From Pseudomonas sp. Leaf58 (GTDB lineage: Bacteria > Pseudomonadota > Gammaproteobacteria > Pseudomonadales > Pseudomonadaceae), in contig NZ_CP032677.1 in assembly GCF_003627215.1 (NCBI RefSeq), forward strand, positions 2,051,501-2,115,500: a DNA stretch of 64,000 nt. The letters run 5' to 3'. Below are positions 47,845 to 57,925 of this stretch, in pieces (position 1 is the first letter of the stretch; the number at the start of each line of letters is the position of its first letter). Both the position numbers and the translations under genes were made by a program. The notes under the pieces are model-generated. The model worked only from the letters and a program-made list of their open reading frames with translations. It did no database searches and was not told the DNA's origin.

Positions 47845-49161
47845 TTACCAAGCCATCGCCTTGTCCCAGCCCTTCCAGAACAACCACCGCCGCACCTCGC
47901 CATGCGCCCCCGTGCCGATCTGCCACGCCGGCCGCTCGCTATCCAGCGCAATCACCGAAACAAACCCCGCATGGCTCGCTGCCACCAACGTACGTCCGTC
48001 GACACTCACATCCATCGCACTGATGGTCGAGCCCAGGTAATGCTGCCAATGCTCCGTGCCATCCTCGCCAAATGCCCGCAAATAGCCATAGGCATCGCCG
48101 ACAATGTACTCGCCGTCGCGCGCCACCCCGGCATACACCCGCGCGCCCTCCTGCACCAGCGGGGTACGCGGGTCCTGGCTGTAATAGTCGGTATCCAGCC
48201 CCGGCAAGTCGGCCAGCCGAACGGCCAGCGTGGCGCCACTGTAGAAGTGGCAGGCATTGAGGATCAACTGGTCACCCGTGCGGTTGAACAGGGCAAAGTG
48301 CGGGTATTCGCAGCCGGGGCCGATCGCGGCAACCGGCTTGAGCTGGTCGTCCAGCACCAGGTGACGGCTCCCTTGTTCGCCGACCACCAGCAACCGACCA
48401 TCCGCCGACACCGCGCCATGCTCCATGCTCAGCCCCAGGCTGATGTCGTCGGGGTCGGTGCCTTCGGCCAGTTCGTCGAGCACCCGAGCCTGGTGCGGCA
48501 GCAGCCGCGTCGCGCCTTGCTCGGCCAGCAGGAAGATACCCTCGGCACTTACCAGCAGCACCCGCTGGCCTTCGGGGAAGGGAATCAGCGCGGTCGGTGT
48601 GGGCGGCAGGTCGAACGGTTCGAACGGGTAGCCCGGCGGCAGCCCCTCCAGCCCACTGGGCCAGGCCAGGCGCAGCACCTGCGGGCCGCCCCAGCCGTCG
48701 GTCACGCGCACGCCCTCGGCGTTAGCCAGGGCGAAGTAACGGCGGCCTGGGCAGCGCCCGAAGTGCTCGATACCGATCACCGGCGTCACCCCTTGTTGGT
48801 CGATGCGCACCACTTGGCCCTTTTCATGCGGCATGCCGATGCGTGCCAGCAGGCTGCCGTCCTTCAGCAGCAGGAGGTTGCTGATACCTTGGCCGTGTTC
48901 TTCCAACAACGGCACCAAGGGCTGGTGGGCAGGTGGCCAGGCTTCACGGAAAGCTTGGCGCTGTTGCTGCTCGACGCCAGGGCGGTTGGCCGCCTGCAGG
49001 GCTGCCAACCAAGCGTCGAGCAGGTGATCGGTGGCTGGCGCCTGCGGCGCTTCGAGGTTGTCCCAGCCTTGCGCACGGCCCCGCGCGACATAGTCGTTGA
49101 CGGCCTGGGCATAGGCGGTGACGGCTTGCTGCCACTGTTGCTGGGGGGGCTGCTTGTCCAT
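47845..49161 (-). CDS. Beta-propeller/WD40-like cytoplasmic protein
   Basis: About 438 residues from ATG 49161 (MDKQPPQQQWQQAV), with AAGGAG 12 bases upstream, a long spacing; an upstream ATG at 49197 lacks an SD. There is no signal peptide. The body has repeated strands of a beta-propeller (LLKDGSLLARIGMP, VLLVSAEGIFLLAEQG, MEHGAVSADGRLLVVGEQGS, DVSVDGRTLVAASHAGFVSVI). The pattern resembles YncE/WD40-type propellers but I do not recognise a named family. It is divergent from sotB. Function unknown; protein-protein interaction is the usual role of such folds. Confidence 0.7.
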   Translation of the reverse strand: MDKQPPQQQWQQAVTAYAQAVNDYVARGRAQGWDNLEAPQAPATDHLLDAWLAALQAANRPGVEQQQRQAFREAWPPAHQPLVPLLEEHGQGISNLLLLKDGSLLARIGMPHEKGQVVRIDQQGVTPVIGIEHFGRCPGRRYFALANAEGVRVTDGWGGPQVLRLAWPSGLEGLPPGYPFEPFDLPPTPTALIPFPEGQRVLLVSAEGIFLLAEQGATRLLPHQARVLDELAEGTDPDDISLGLSMEHGAVSADGRLLVVGEQGSRHLVLDDQLKPVAAIGPGCEYPHFALFNRTGDQLILNACHFYSGATLAVRLADLPGLDTDYYSQDPRTPLVQEGARVYAGVARDGEYIVGDAYGYLRAFGEDGTEHWQHYLGSTISAMDVSVDGRTLVAASHAGFVSVIALDSERPAWQIGTGAHGEVRRWLFWKGWDKAMAW

Positions 49162-49311
49162 GAGCGGATCGGGCTCCTTGTTGCACACGCGTTTCATACA
49201 AAGCGCGCATGGTACTCGTTCTGCCTGCCTCGCGGTTGTGAGGCCCCGGCTTGACGCGTACCATGCCCGCATTCCTACCAATAACAAAGCGTACGTCGAC
49301 ACCCCAAATAG

Positions 49312-50565
<1,254 letters not shown>

Positions 50566-50580
50566 CGCGAGGCTGGCGGG

Positions 50581-50611
50581 CTCCCACATGCCCTGCGCAG
50601 GCCCGTGGGAG
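50581..50611. terminator. Hairpin between sotB and the LysE gene
   Basis: CTCCCAC (50581-50587) pairs with GTGGGAG (50605-50611), with CCTG/CAGG nested inside. It serves two convergent genes; no T-run. Confidence 0.5.
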
Positions 50612-50616
50612 AGGGC

Positions 50617-51201
50617 TCAGGCCAGCATGGCAGCCCAAGCTGAAAGCAACAGCACCACTGCCAATACCTGGTTGAACACCCGCAATCGCCGCGGCGCCTG
50701 CAACCACCGCGCGCTGACCACCCCCAATAACGCCCACGCCGCCGTGCACGGCAGGGCAATCAGCAAGAACACCAGCGCCAGTTGCCATACCGGTAACGAC
50801 GGCGCGGCAAACACCCCGACCACCGCCACGGCCATCAACCACACCTTGGGGTTCACTACCTGCAACGAGGCTGCGCTGAGCGCACTGAAGCCTTGCGCTA
50901 AGGGCCCCTGTAGCGGTGCGCCGGCACTGCGCAGCATGTTCCACGCCAGCCAGCTCAGCCACAGCACCCCGGCCCAGCTCATCAGCTGCTGGGCCAGCGG
51001 GTGGCGCAGCAGCAACTCACCCAGCCCCAGGCTCACCAGCAGCACAATCGTCGCCGCCGCGCCACAGGCAGCCCCGATCGGCGCCAGGCTTGCGCGTAGG
51101 CCCTGGCGGGCGCCATGGGCGAGGATCAATAAGTTGGTCGGCCCGGGACTGATGCTGGCTACCAAGGCAAACAGGATGAAGGGCAGCAACGACTGCGTCA
51201 T
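50617..51201 (-). CDS. LysE-family exporter
   Basis: 194 residues from ATG 51201; the frame reads from TTG 51207 but GGAG is correctly spaced for the ATG. Six hydrophobic segments and the LysE/RhtB start pattern FALVASISPGPTNLLILAHGARQGLRA; later VVNPKVWLMAVAVVGVFA is typical. It would export an amino acid or derivative. An AraC regulator is immediately upstream on the same strand (50-base gap) and probably controls it. Confidence 0.92.
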   Translation of the reverse strand: MTQSLLPFILFALVASISPGPTNLLILAHGARQGLRASLAPIGAACGAAATIVLLVSLGLGELLLRHPLAQQLMSWAGVLWLSWLAWNMLRSAGAPLQGPLAQGFSALSAASLQVVNPKVWLMAVAVVGVFAAPSLPVWQLALVFLLIALPCTAAWALLGVVSARWLQAPRRLRVFNQVLAVVLLLSAWAAMLA

Positions 51202-51251
51202 GGTCAAAAACTCCGGAATATCGAAGCACCATGCTCGCTGCGAGCAGCCAG

Positions 51252-52082
51252 TCAGTCTGGAAGGTTTGAGCAGCGCCTGCGGTAGTCGGCCGGGGTCAGT
51301 TGGTAGGCGCGGCGAAACCAGCGCCCCAGGTGGCTCTGGTCGGCAAAGCCCAGGGCCATGGCCACTTCGGCAGGCGTCTGGCCTTGGGCGAGCAGCCGCC
51401 GGGCGCGGGCCAGGCGCAGTTGGATGAGGTAGGCATGCGGCGCCAGGCCGAACGCAGCCTTGAATGCCCGGCTCAGGCGGAAGCGGTCAATGCCGCAGGC
51501 CTGGGCCAGGTCTTCCAGGCCGATGTCGCGCTCCAGGTTGGCGTGCAGGTAGTCGCGCGCGCGCTGCGCGGTCAGCGGCAGGCGCGGGTCGGGGTTGATG
51601 CGCCGGCGCCAGTGCAGGTGGCGGGTCAGGCAGACGAGCAGGTCGTCCATGGCCGTCTGCCGCACGATGCGCAAGTCCTGGCCGTGCACCGACTGGAAGG
51701 CGAGGGCGCTGGCACAGGCCAGGCGTTTGTCGTGGCACAGGGTATCGGCAAAGCTGGGCAGGCTGTCGCCGGGCGCATCCTCGAACAGCGCCCGCAACTG
51801 CTGCTCTAGCCAGGCGGGCTGCAGGTACAGCGTCGAATAGGTGAAGCCTTCTGCAGTCGGCGCCAAGCCATCGTGGACATCGCCCGGCTCCAGCAAAAAT
51901 ACTTGCCCCGGCGTGCTGCGGTGGCGTACCCGGCGGCAGTTGAACTGCTGCACGCCCTGTTCGGTCACGCCCACCAGGAAGCTGTCGTGCCAGTGTGGGT
52001 CGTAGGCATGCCCGACAAAATGCGCGCGGACCGACTCGATGCCGGTGTCGGCGTCTTGTTTAAGGTCGATCCAGTTGCTCAT
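51252..52082 (-). CDS. AraC-family regulator with cupin-like sensor
   Basis: 276 residues. The N-terminal cupin-type ligand domain has HWHDSFLVGVTEQGVQQF and GQVFLLEPGDVHDG. The C-terminal helix-turn-helix pair is at about 170-270 (IGLEDLAQACGIDRFRLSRAFKAAFG, LRLARARRLLAQGQTPAEVAMALGFADQSHLGRWFRRAY). It lies just upstream of the LysE exporter on the same strand, a common arrangement in which the AraC protein activates amino-acid export. Confidence 0.92.
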   Translation of the reverse strand: MSNWIDLKQDADTGIESVRAHFVGHAYDPHWHDSFLVGVTEQGVQQFNCRRVRHRSTPGQVFLLEPGDVHDGLAPTAEGFTYSTLYLQPAWLEQQLRALFEDAPGDSLPSFADTLCHDKRLACASALAFQSVHGQDLRIVRQTAMDDLLVCLTRHLHWRRRINPDPRLPLTAQRARDYLHANLERDIGLEDLAQACGIDRFRLSRAFKAAFGLAPHAYLIQLRLARARRLLAQGQTPAEVAMALGFADQSHLGRWFRRAYQLTPADYRRRCSNLPD

Positions 52083-52128
52083 GGGGGCGTGCCGTGGGGA
52101 AATCGTTACCTTAGCGCAACGGCCTGGC

Positions 52129-53052
52129 TCAGTCTGGAACGATTGTGCAGCCGTTGGTCAGCGCCCGGCAGCGCATGGCCTCGAAGTGTTCGCGCAGCCA
52201 CAGGTGCAATTGCATCACCGCGGGCGTGAGTTGTTTGCGGTGCGGGCACACCAGGGTGACCGGGGTGGGCTCACCGAGGAACTCGGGCAGGATGATTTCC
52301 AGTTCGCCGGCGGCGATATTAGCGCTCACGTCCAGCCACGACTTGTAGACGATACCTTCGCCTTGCAAGGCCAGGCGGCGAATCACGTCGGCATCGTCGC
52401 TGATCAGCGGCCCATGCACCTGCACGGTGCGGTTGCCCACCCGCCACTTGTCGTACACCCGGCTGTGCTGCATGTACAGCAGGCAGGCGTGCTGCTGCAG
52501 GGCGTCGGGTGTGAGCGGGCGGCCGTGGCGGGCCAGGTAGTCGGGCGAGGCGACCAGCACCCGGCGGTTCCAATCGGCCAGCGGCAGGGCGATGTAGTTG
52601 GCGTCCTGGTTGAGGCCATAGCGGATGGCTACGTCCACCGGGTCGCGGTTAAGGTCGGCAATCTGGTCGGACAGAAAGATGCGCAGGTGCAGGGCGGGGT
52701 GTTCACGGCGAAACGCGCTCAGCCATGGCAACAATATGTTGCGGCCCAAGTCGGAAGGTGCCGACACCTGCAAGGTGCCGCGCAGGGTGGCGGCGTTGCC
52801 ATGCAGGTTTTCGCGGCCCTGGCGCAGGCTCTCCAGCACGTTCATCGCGGTCGGCAAGTACAGCTCGCCCTCGGCGGTCAGGCGCAGGCTGCGGGTGGTG
52901 CGGGCGAACAGGCGCACGTCAAGGTCGCGCTCCAGGCGCTTGATGGCGGCGGCCACCTGGCCCGGCAGCAGGGCGGCTTCGTGGGCGGCGGCGGTGAAGC
53001 TGCCCAGCACGCTGCTGCGGACGAACAATTCGAGGTCGGCGATGCGCAGCAT
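52129..53052 (-). CDS. LysR-type transcriptional regulator
   Basis: 307 residues from ATG 53052; an earlier GTG in frame overlaps the SD. The helix-turn-helix is ADLELFVRSSVLGSFTAAAHEAALLPGQVAAAIKRLERDLDVRLFARTTR shortened here as the N-terminal 55 residues, followed by the LysR substrate domain (LRGTLQVSAPSDLGRNILLP, DVAIRYGLNQDANYIALPL). It is divergent from the nfsB nitroreductase gene across 104 bases and is the natural candidate regulator for it. Confidence 0.92.
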   Translation of the reverse strand: MLRIADLELFVRSSVLGSFTAAAHEAALLPGQVAAAIKRLERDLDVRLFARTTRSLRLTAEGELYLPTAMNVLESLRQGRENLHGNAATLRGTLQVSAPSDLGRNILLPWLSAFRREHPALHLRIFLSDQIADLNRDPVDVAIRYGLNQDANYIALPLADWNRRVLVASPDYLARHGRPLTPDALQQHACLLYMQHSRVYDKWRVGNRTVQVHGPLISDDADVIRRLALQGEGIVYKSWLDVSANIAAGELEIILPEFLGEPTPVTLVCPHRKQLTPAVMQLHLWLREHFEAMRCRALTNGCTIVPD

Positions 53053-53156
53053 TTTCACTCCAGGGATGAAAGTGTTGCTGCATTGTGCCGGTTTTTATTT
53101 TCTACAGGAAAGATAAGATGCCCGGCAAATCCCCCGTTCATCTCGGAGTTGCCGCA

Positions 53157-53810
53157 ATGGATACCGTCTCGCTGGCCAAGCGCCGCTACACCACCAAAGC
53201 CTACGACGCCTCGCGTCGCATTCCTCAGGCCACTGTCGATGCACTGCTCGAGCAACTGCGCCACAGCCCGTCTTCGGTCAACTCGCAACCTTGGCACTTC
53301 ATCGTCGCCGACAGTGCCGAAGGCAAGGCGCGCCTGGCCAAGAGCACCGCAGAAGGCTATGCCTACAACTCGCCGAAAATTCTCGATGCCTCCCATGTGA
53401 TCGTGTTCTGCACCCGCACCGAAATGACCGAAGCGCACCTGAACGCCGTGCTCGATCAGGAAGCCGCTGATGGCCGCTTCCGTGATGAGCAGGCACGTGC
53501 CGGGCAGAACCAGAGCCGCCGGCACTACGTCGACCTGCACCGCTTTGACCAGAAAGATGTGCAGCATTGGATGGAAAAGCAGACCTATCTGGCCTTGGGT
53601 ACTGCCTTGTTGGGTGCGGCGGCACATGGGCTGGATGCCACGCCTATCGAGGGCTTCGACAGCAAGATCCTCGACGCCGAGCTGGGCTTGCGCGAGCGTG
53701 GCTTCACCAGTGTAGTGATCCTCTGCCTGGGCTATCGCAGCGAGACGGACTTCAACGCCGGGCTGAACAAGTCACGGTTGCCGGCTTCGCAGGTGTTCAC
53801 TTTCTTGTGA
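53157..53810 (+). CDS. nfsB: Oxygen-insensitive NAD(P)H nitroreductase / dihydropteridine reductase
   Basis: 217 residues from ATG 53157, with GGAG nine bases upstream, the same length as E. coli NfsB. Strongly matching blocks are KRRYTTKAYDASRRIP, LRHSPSSVNSQPWHFIVADS, ILDASHVIVFCTRTEMTE, QEAADGRFRDEQAR, and GLDATPIEGFDSKILDAELGLRE. FMN-dependent homodimer that reduces nitro compounds and quinones two electrons at a time. Probably regulated by the divergent LysR protein. Confidence 0.95.
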   Translation: MDTVSLAKRRYTTKAYDASRRIPQATVDALLEQLRHSPSSVNSQPWHFIVADSAEGKARLAKSTAEGYAYNSPKILDASHVIVFCTRTEMTEAHLNAVLDQEAADGRFRDEQARAGQNQSRRHYVDLHRFDQKDVQHWMEKQTYLALGTALLGAAAHGLDATPIEGFDSKILDAELGLRERGFTSVVILCLGYRSETDFNAGLNKSRLPASQVFTFL

Positions 53811-53835
53811 GAGGTTGATGCCGTCCTTGGCACGT

Positions 53836-55011
53836 TCACCAGAGTGCCGCTGATGCCGCTGTCAGCACCCCGGCAAACACGGCCAGTGCCTTGTCCACTT
53901 CAGCCTCGTTGGTAAAGCGCCCGATGCTCAGGCGCACGCTGTTACGCGCCTGGCATTCATCCAGCCCCAGTGCCAGCAGCACATGCGAGGCCGCGTTGCT
54001 CGCCGAGTTGCAGGCCGAGGTGGTCGACAACGCCAGCGCGCTGGCCAGCGCTGCACTGTTGAAGCCTTTGCTGTCGATGCACAGGTTCAGCGTATGGGGA
54101 ATGCGTTGGCTGGCGCAGCCGTTGAGGGCGACGCCGGGCAAGGCCAGCAGGCCTTCGCGCAGGCGTTTGGCCAGCAGCTCCAGGCGCTGGTGCTCGCTGT
54201 CGCCGGGCTGGCCGGCAAGGGCGAAGGCGCTGCCCATGCCTGCGATCTGGTGGGTCGCCAGGGTGCCGGAGCGCAAGCCCTGCTCATGGCCACCGCCGTG
54301 CATTTGTGCACGCATCAGCGTGCGGGCGCGCGGGCCCACGTAGAGTGCGCCGATGCCCTTGGGCCCGTACACTTTGTGCGCCGAGAATGACATCAGGTCC
54401 ACCGCCATCGTGCTCAGGTCGATGGCCAGTTTGCCCACCGCCTGCGCTGCATCCACGTGTAGCAGGGCACCGTGGGCACGCACCCGTTCGCCAACCGCGG
54501 CAAAGTCGGTGACCGTGCCCAATTCATTGTTGACCGCCATGAGCGACACTAGGCGAGTGTCGGCACGCAACGCTGCCTGTACGGCTGCGGGCTGAATCAG
54601 GCCGTTGGCATCCGGTGCCAGGCGGGTAATGGCCCAGCCTTGGCGCTCCAGTTCAGCCACCGTGTCGAGCACGGCTTTGTGTTCCAGCTGGCTGGTGATC
54701 AGGTGCCCGGGCTGGCCGAAGCCTTGGGCAATACCCTTGAGTGCCAGGTTGTTGGACTCGGTCGCACCCGAGGTCCAGACCAGTGCATCGGCCTGCGCGC
54801 CGACGCGCTCGGCCACTTGCTGGCGGGCCAGCTCCACCGCATCACGGGCGGCCTTGCCGTAGGCATGGCCACTGGACGCCGGGTTGCCGAAGTTAGCCTG
54901 GCTGCCCAGGCAGGCGAGCATGGTTTCGATGACCCGGTCGTCGACGGGGGTGGTAGCGGCGTAGTCGAAGTAGAGCGGGGCGTTGGGCATGGTGTGCGGC
55001 CGATCCGGCAT
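53836..55011 (-). CDS. Cysteine desulfurase (IscS/NifS class)
   Basis: 391 residues (or 384 from ATG 54990). PLP-dependent aminotransferase class V fold: LYFDYAATTPVDDRV, TSGATESNNLALKG, HLITSQLEHKAV, HVDAAQAVGKL, and PLP Lys in SFSAHKVYGPKGIGALYVG. The catalytic cysteine is at about residue 334 (TTSACNSAS), consistent with the IscS-like group I loop. It mobilises sulfur from cysteine as a persulfide. It is not linked to iscU, iscA or suf genes, so it is a stand-alone second desulfurase, perhaps for tRNA thiolation or a special cofactor. Confidence 0.92.
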   Translation of the reverse strand: MPDRPHTMPNAPLYFDYAATTPVDDRVIETMLACLGSQANFGNPASSGHAYGKAARDAVELARQQVAERVGAQADALVWTSGATESNNLALKGIAQGFGQPGHLITSQLEHKAVLDTVAELERQGWAITRLAPDANGLIQPAAVQAALRADTRLVSLMAVNNELGTVTDFAAVGERVRAHGALLHVDAAQAVGKLAIDLSTMAVDLMSFSAHKVYGPKGIGALYVGPRARTLMRAQMHGGGHEQGLRSGTLATHQIAGMGSAFALAGQPGDSEHQRLELLAKRLREGLLALPGVALNGCASQRIPHTLNLCIDSKGFNSAALASALALSTTSACNSASNAASHVLLALGLDECQARNSVRLSIGRFTNEAEVDKALAVFAGVLTAASAALW

Positions 55012-55146
55012 AGGGCGCCGTGATTCGGCGCCGGTAAAGCAAGACTACCTGCCGTGAAGCAAAGATTTTTCCTTTTTCTTATACGTTTTAAGCATTAGCT
55101 GAGAAAAATTTTCTACAACACCCAAGAAACTTAAAATGTTCGTGAT

Positions 55147-55629
55147 TTACCCAAGCCACTGCCACGGCGCCTGCTTGGTGACCATGATCAACACCACCAC
55201 GAACATGCCGGCAAACCCCGCCACGCCCATCCACAACCATGGCCGGTAAAGCCGCTGATAGTCAGGGCCCAGCGGCTCGCCGGCCGCCGCAGCTTGGGCC
55301 GCGCACGACTGCATGCGCGTTTGCAGTACCAGCACCGGTAACCACAACGCGCCAACGCCGAAAAACACGCCGAGTGCGCCGAGCAACCAATCACTGCTCC
55401 AATCCAGGCCGGCTGTTTTGACCATGGCGTAGCCCGTCAGTAACTGCAGCACACCTGCCGGTGTGGTCAGCCAGGCATCGAAACGCACCACCATGCGCGC
55501 CACGGCAGCAATGACCTTGGCATCGCCCGTTCGATGGGCTGCAACCAGGTACAGGTAGGAACCCATGCCGAAGCCGAACAGAAAAACGGCGGCAATGATG
55601 TGCAGGTACTTGATCAGCAAATAGGTCAT
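55147..55629 (-). CDS. DUF2269 integral membrane protein
   Basis: 160 residues with four predicted transmembrane helices. The DUF2269 pattern is YLLIKYLHIIAAVFLFGFGMGSYLY, then a conserved Arg-rich cytosolic turn and DAWLTTPAGVLQLLTGYAMV. Function unknown. Its start overlaps the stop of the saccharopine-dehydrogenase-like gene by four bases, so the two are one operon. Confidence 0.85.
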   Translation of the reverse strand: MTYLLIKYLHIIAAVFLFGFGMGSYLYLVAAHRTGDAKVIAAVARMVVRFDAWLTTPAGVLQLLTGYAMVKTAGLDWSSDWLLGALGVFFGVGALWLPVLVLQTRMQSCAAQAAAAGEPLGPDYQRLYRPWLWMGVAGFAGMFVVVLIMVTKQAPWQWLG

Positions 55630-56756
55630 TTCAGTGGTCCGTGGGCAAAGCTCACGCGGTATTGCACTTTTTCGGGGTCATCGATGGCGGCCAGGTATTC
55701 TGCGACACTGATCTCGCCAACACAGGGGCGGGCCCCGGGCATGGGTGAGTAACCCTGCGCCACCTTGTGTATCAGTGCGACTGACGCGCAACTGGGGATT
55801 TCAGGCCCTTTGTCATCCCTCGCGCTTACCTGGGCCGCCATGCGCACCGGGCGGCCCTGCTGGTCAGTGCCGCGCACATTCAGGTACATCGCGCTTTTGC
55901 CATCGCCCCAGCGCTCACAATGCGCCCCCAGCCGGTACAGACGCCGAGCCCAGGGCAGCGGGTCAGTAATCAGGCCAGCATTGACGGCCACTGCCAGGAG
56001 TGCGTTGGCCAGCCCTCCGGCCATCAGCCCTGAGCCGGCCTTGAATGCCAGGTTGCGGGCACCGTAGCGGCTGGCGAAAATATCCATGTCAGGCACATCG
56101 ACGTTGGCGAGCAAGCGCCAGCCCAAACCTGGTAAGTGCCGCAGGCTCAGCCCTAGCCAGCCCTGCACAGTGCACTCGCGGCCATCTCGCCATTGAGGAA
56201 TGGGGCGCCCAGCATAGGCCAGTACGCCCTCGACGGTGGAAAGCCCGGGCATTTTTGCCGAAGAAGAGATGCCGTGGTCGATGGCATCAATGCGATGAAA
56301 GTGATGACGCTGCTCATCGAGAATGGCTGAAGACAGGCTGGGCACCGAGCTGCAGCCGCTGAGAAGGGTTACCCCGGCTCCCCGCGCCCGCGCATCGAGC
56401 TGTTTGATCCCATTGACGAAAACCCGGCAGTCGGACAAGTCGCAATAGTGCGTTCGTGCCTCGATGCACGCTTCGGCCACGCTGTAGGGCTGGCCTTGGA
56501 ACGGACCACCGGTATGAATCACCCAATCAATGCCCAGCGCTTTCAATGCCGGGGCAAAGCCCGCCGCCATGGCATCGCCGCACCAGCTGGCTGGCAGTGG
56601 GCCGTGGGCGCCGGCGAGTTGTTGGGCCAGGCTGGAAAGCCGCTTCGGGTTGCGCCCCGCGATCACCAGCTCGACATTGGCCATGCCATGCAAATGGCGG
56701 CTAATGATTCGCCCAAAATTGCCGTATGCGCCGATCACCAGCGTCCTGATTGCCAT
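55626..56756 (-). CDS. Saccharopine dehydrogenase-like NADP-binding protein
   Basis: 376 residues. The N-terminal Rossmann segment is TLVIGAYGNFGRIISRHL followed by VIAGRNPKRL, as in the saccharopine dehydrogenase NADP-binding family. The middle part has HTGGPFQGQPYSVAEACIEA and HYCDLSDCRVFV, the standard active-site region of these proteins. The C-terminal part is an alpha/beta domain without a recognisable substrate signature. The role is unknown, possibly an oxidoreductase for an amino acid or lipid. It is co-translated with DUF2269 and may follow the LysR gene in one transcript. Confidence 0.82.
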   Translation of the reverse strand: MAIRTLVIGAYGNFGRIISRHLHGMANVELVIAGRNPKRLSSLAQQLAGAHGPLPASWCGDAMAAGFAPALKALGIDWVIHTGGPFQGQPYSVAEACIEARTHYCDLSDCRVFVNGIKQLDARARGAGVTLLSGCSSVPSLSSAILDEQRHHFHRIDAIDHGISSSAKMPGLSTVEGVLAYAGRPIPQWRDGRECTVQGWLGLSLRHLPGLGWRLLANVDVPDMDIFASRYGARNLAFKAGSGLMAGGLANALLAVAVNAGLITDPLPWARRLYRLGAHCERWGDGKSAMYLNVRGTDQQGRPVRMAAQVSARDDKGPEIPSCASVALIHKVAQGYSPMPGARPCVGEISVAEYLAAIDDPEKVQYRVSFAHGPLK

Positions 56757-56859
56757 GAAGCGTTCCTTGTTCGGTAAACATAGTTGCCTGTCACAGGGCC
56801 GGGCAAGGGTTACCGAAAGGGGGTGTCATTGCAAGGATTAGGCTGCTGAAAAGGCCCGT

Positions 56860-57786
56860 TCAGACAGGCTCCAAGGCCTTCTCTTCCGCGGCCACCACGC
56901 GCTCGCACAACTCGGTGATTTGCTCGCGCATCCAGCGGTTGGCCGGGTCCTGGTCGGTGCTTTCATGCCAGTACAGGTGGGTTTCCAGTGCAGGGACCTC
57001 CACCGGCAGTGGCTGATAGCGCAGTTGGTGGCGGCGGGCGAAGCGCTCGGGGACGGTCATTGCCATGTCGGTTTGTTGCAGCACTTGCGAGGCCATCAAA
57101 TAATGCTGCGAGCGCAGGGCAACCTTGCGCTGCACGCCCATCTTGCCCAGGGCCAGGTCGACATAGCCCAAGCCGTTGCGGCGGCTGGAAATATGGATGT
57201 GGGTCATGCCCAAGTAGTTGTCGAGGGTCAGCTTGCTGTCGGCCAACGGGTGGCCCTGGCGCAGGGCGCAGACATAGCGGTCTTGCATCAGCTTGACGTG
57301 GCGCACCTGCGGGTCGGTGTTCAGCGGGGCATCGATGGCGAAATCCAGGCGGCCGGCGGCGAGTTCCTTGGTGGTCTCGCGGCGTTTGCACAGGAAGCTC
57401 TCAATCAGCACTGAGGGTGCCAGGCGGCGCAGGCGCTGGAACAGCGGTGGCAAGATCACCGCCTCGGTCAGGTCGGTCATGCTGATGCGGAAGGTTTTGT
57501 TGGCCTGTTGCGGGTTGAAGATGCGGCTTTCCTGCACCGACGTGCGCAGCAGTGCCAGGGCGTTGCGCACTGGGCCGATGATGTTCTGCGCCATGGGCGT
57601 GGGCACCATCCCTTGCGCGGTGCGCACGAACAGCGGGTCGTTGAAGGTTTCGCGCAGCCGCGACAGGGCGTTGGACACTGCTGGCTGGGTGATGCCGACG
57701 ATCTGCCCGGCGCGGGTCAGGTTGGCTTCGGTGTAGATCGCATCGAACACGATGAACAGGTTGAGGTCGACCTTGCTGAGGTTCAT
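56860..57786 (-). CDS. LysR-type transcriptional regulator
   Basis: 308 residues. The N-terminal helix-turn-helix is VDLNLFIVFDAIYTEANLTRAGQIVGITQPAVSNALSRLRE (only parts quoted in motif terms), with the NodD/LeuO-like feature of DPLFVRTAQGMVPTP just after it. The C-terminal LysR substrate-binding domain follows. It is divergent from an acyl-CoA dehydrogenase gene, with a palindrome at 57815-57829 in the 139-base shared region, so it probably controls that gene. Confidence 0.92.
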   Translation of the reverse strand: MNLSKVDLNLFIVFDAIYTEANLTRAGQIVGITQPAVSNALSRLRETFNDPLFVRTAQGMVPTPMAQNIIGPVRNALALLRTSVQESRIFNPQQANKTFRISMTDLTEAVILPPLFQRLRRLAPSVLIESFLCKRRETTKELAAGRLDFAIDAPLNTDPQVRHVKLMQDRYVCALRQGHPLADSKLTLDNYLGMTHIHISSRRNGLGYVDLALGKMGVQRKVALRSQHYLMASQVLQQTDMAMTVPERFARRHQLRYQPLPVEVPALETHLYWHESTDQDPANRWMREQITELCERVVAAEEKALEPV

Positions 57787-57814
57787 GGGCGCCGCTCTTT
57801 GTTGGAATTATTGG

Positions 57815-57829
57815 CCGATCATATATCGG
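57815..57829. promoter_or_regulatory. Palindrome in the LysR/acyl-CoA dehydrogenase intergenic region
   Basis: CCGAT-N5-ATCGG, 15 bases in all, lies 29-43 bases upstream of the LysR start. Candidate LysR site. Confidence 0.4.
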
Positions 57830-57925
57830 TTATGAATGTTTATACACGCTGAAAATAGACTAGGTGGATCGGGCCGTGCTGCTCTAGGCTCTGGCCATGT
57901 ACTCCGAACCGTGAAGGTAACCCCG

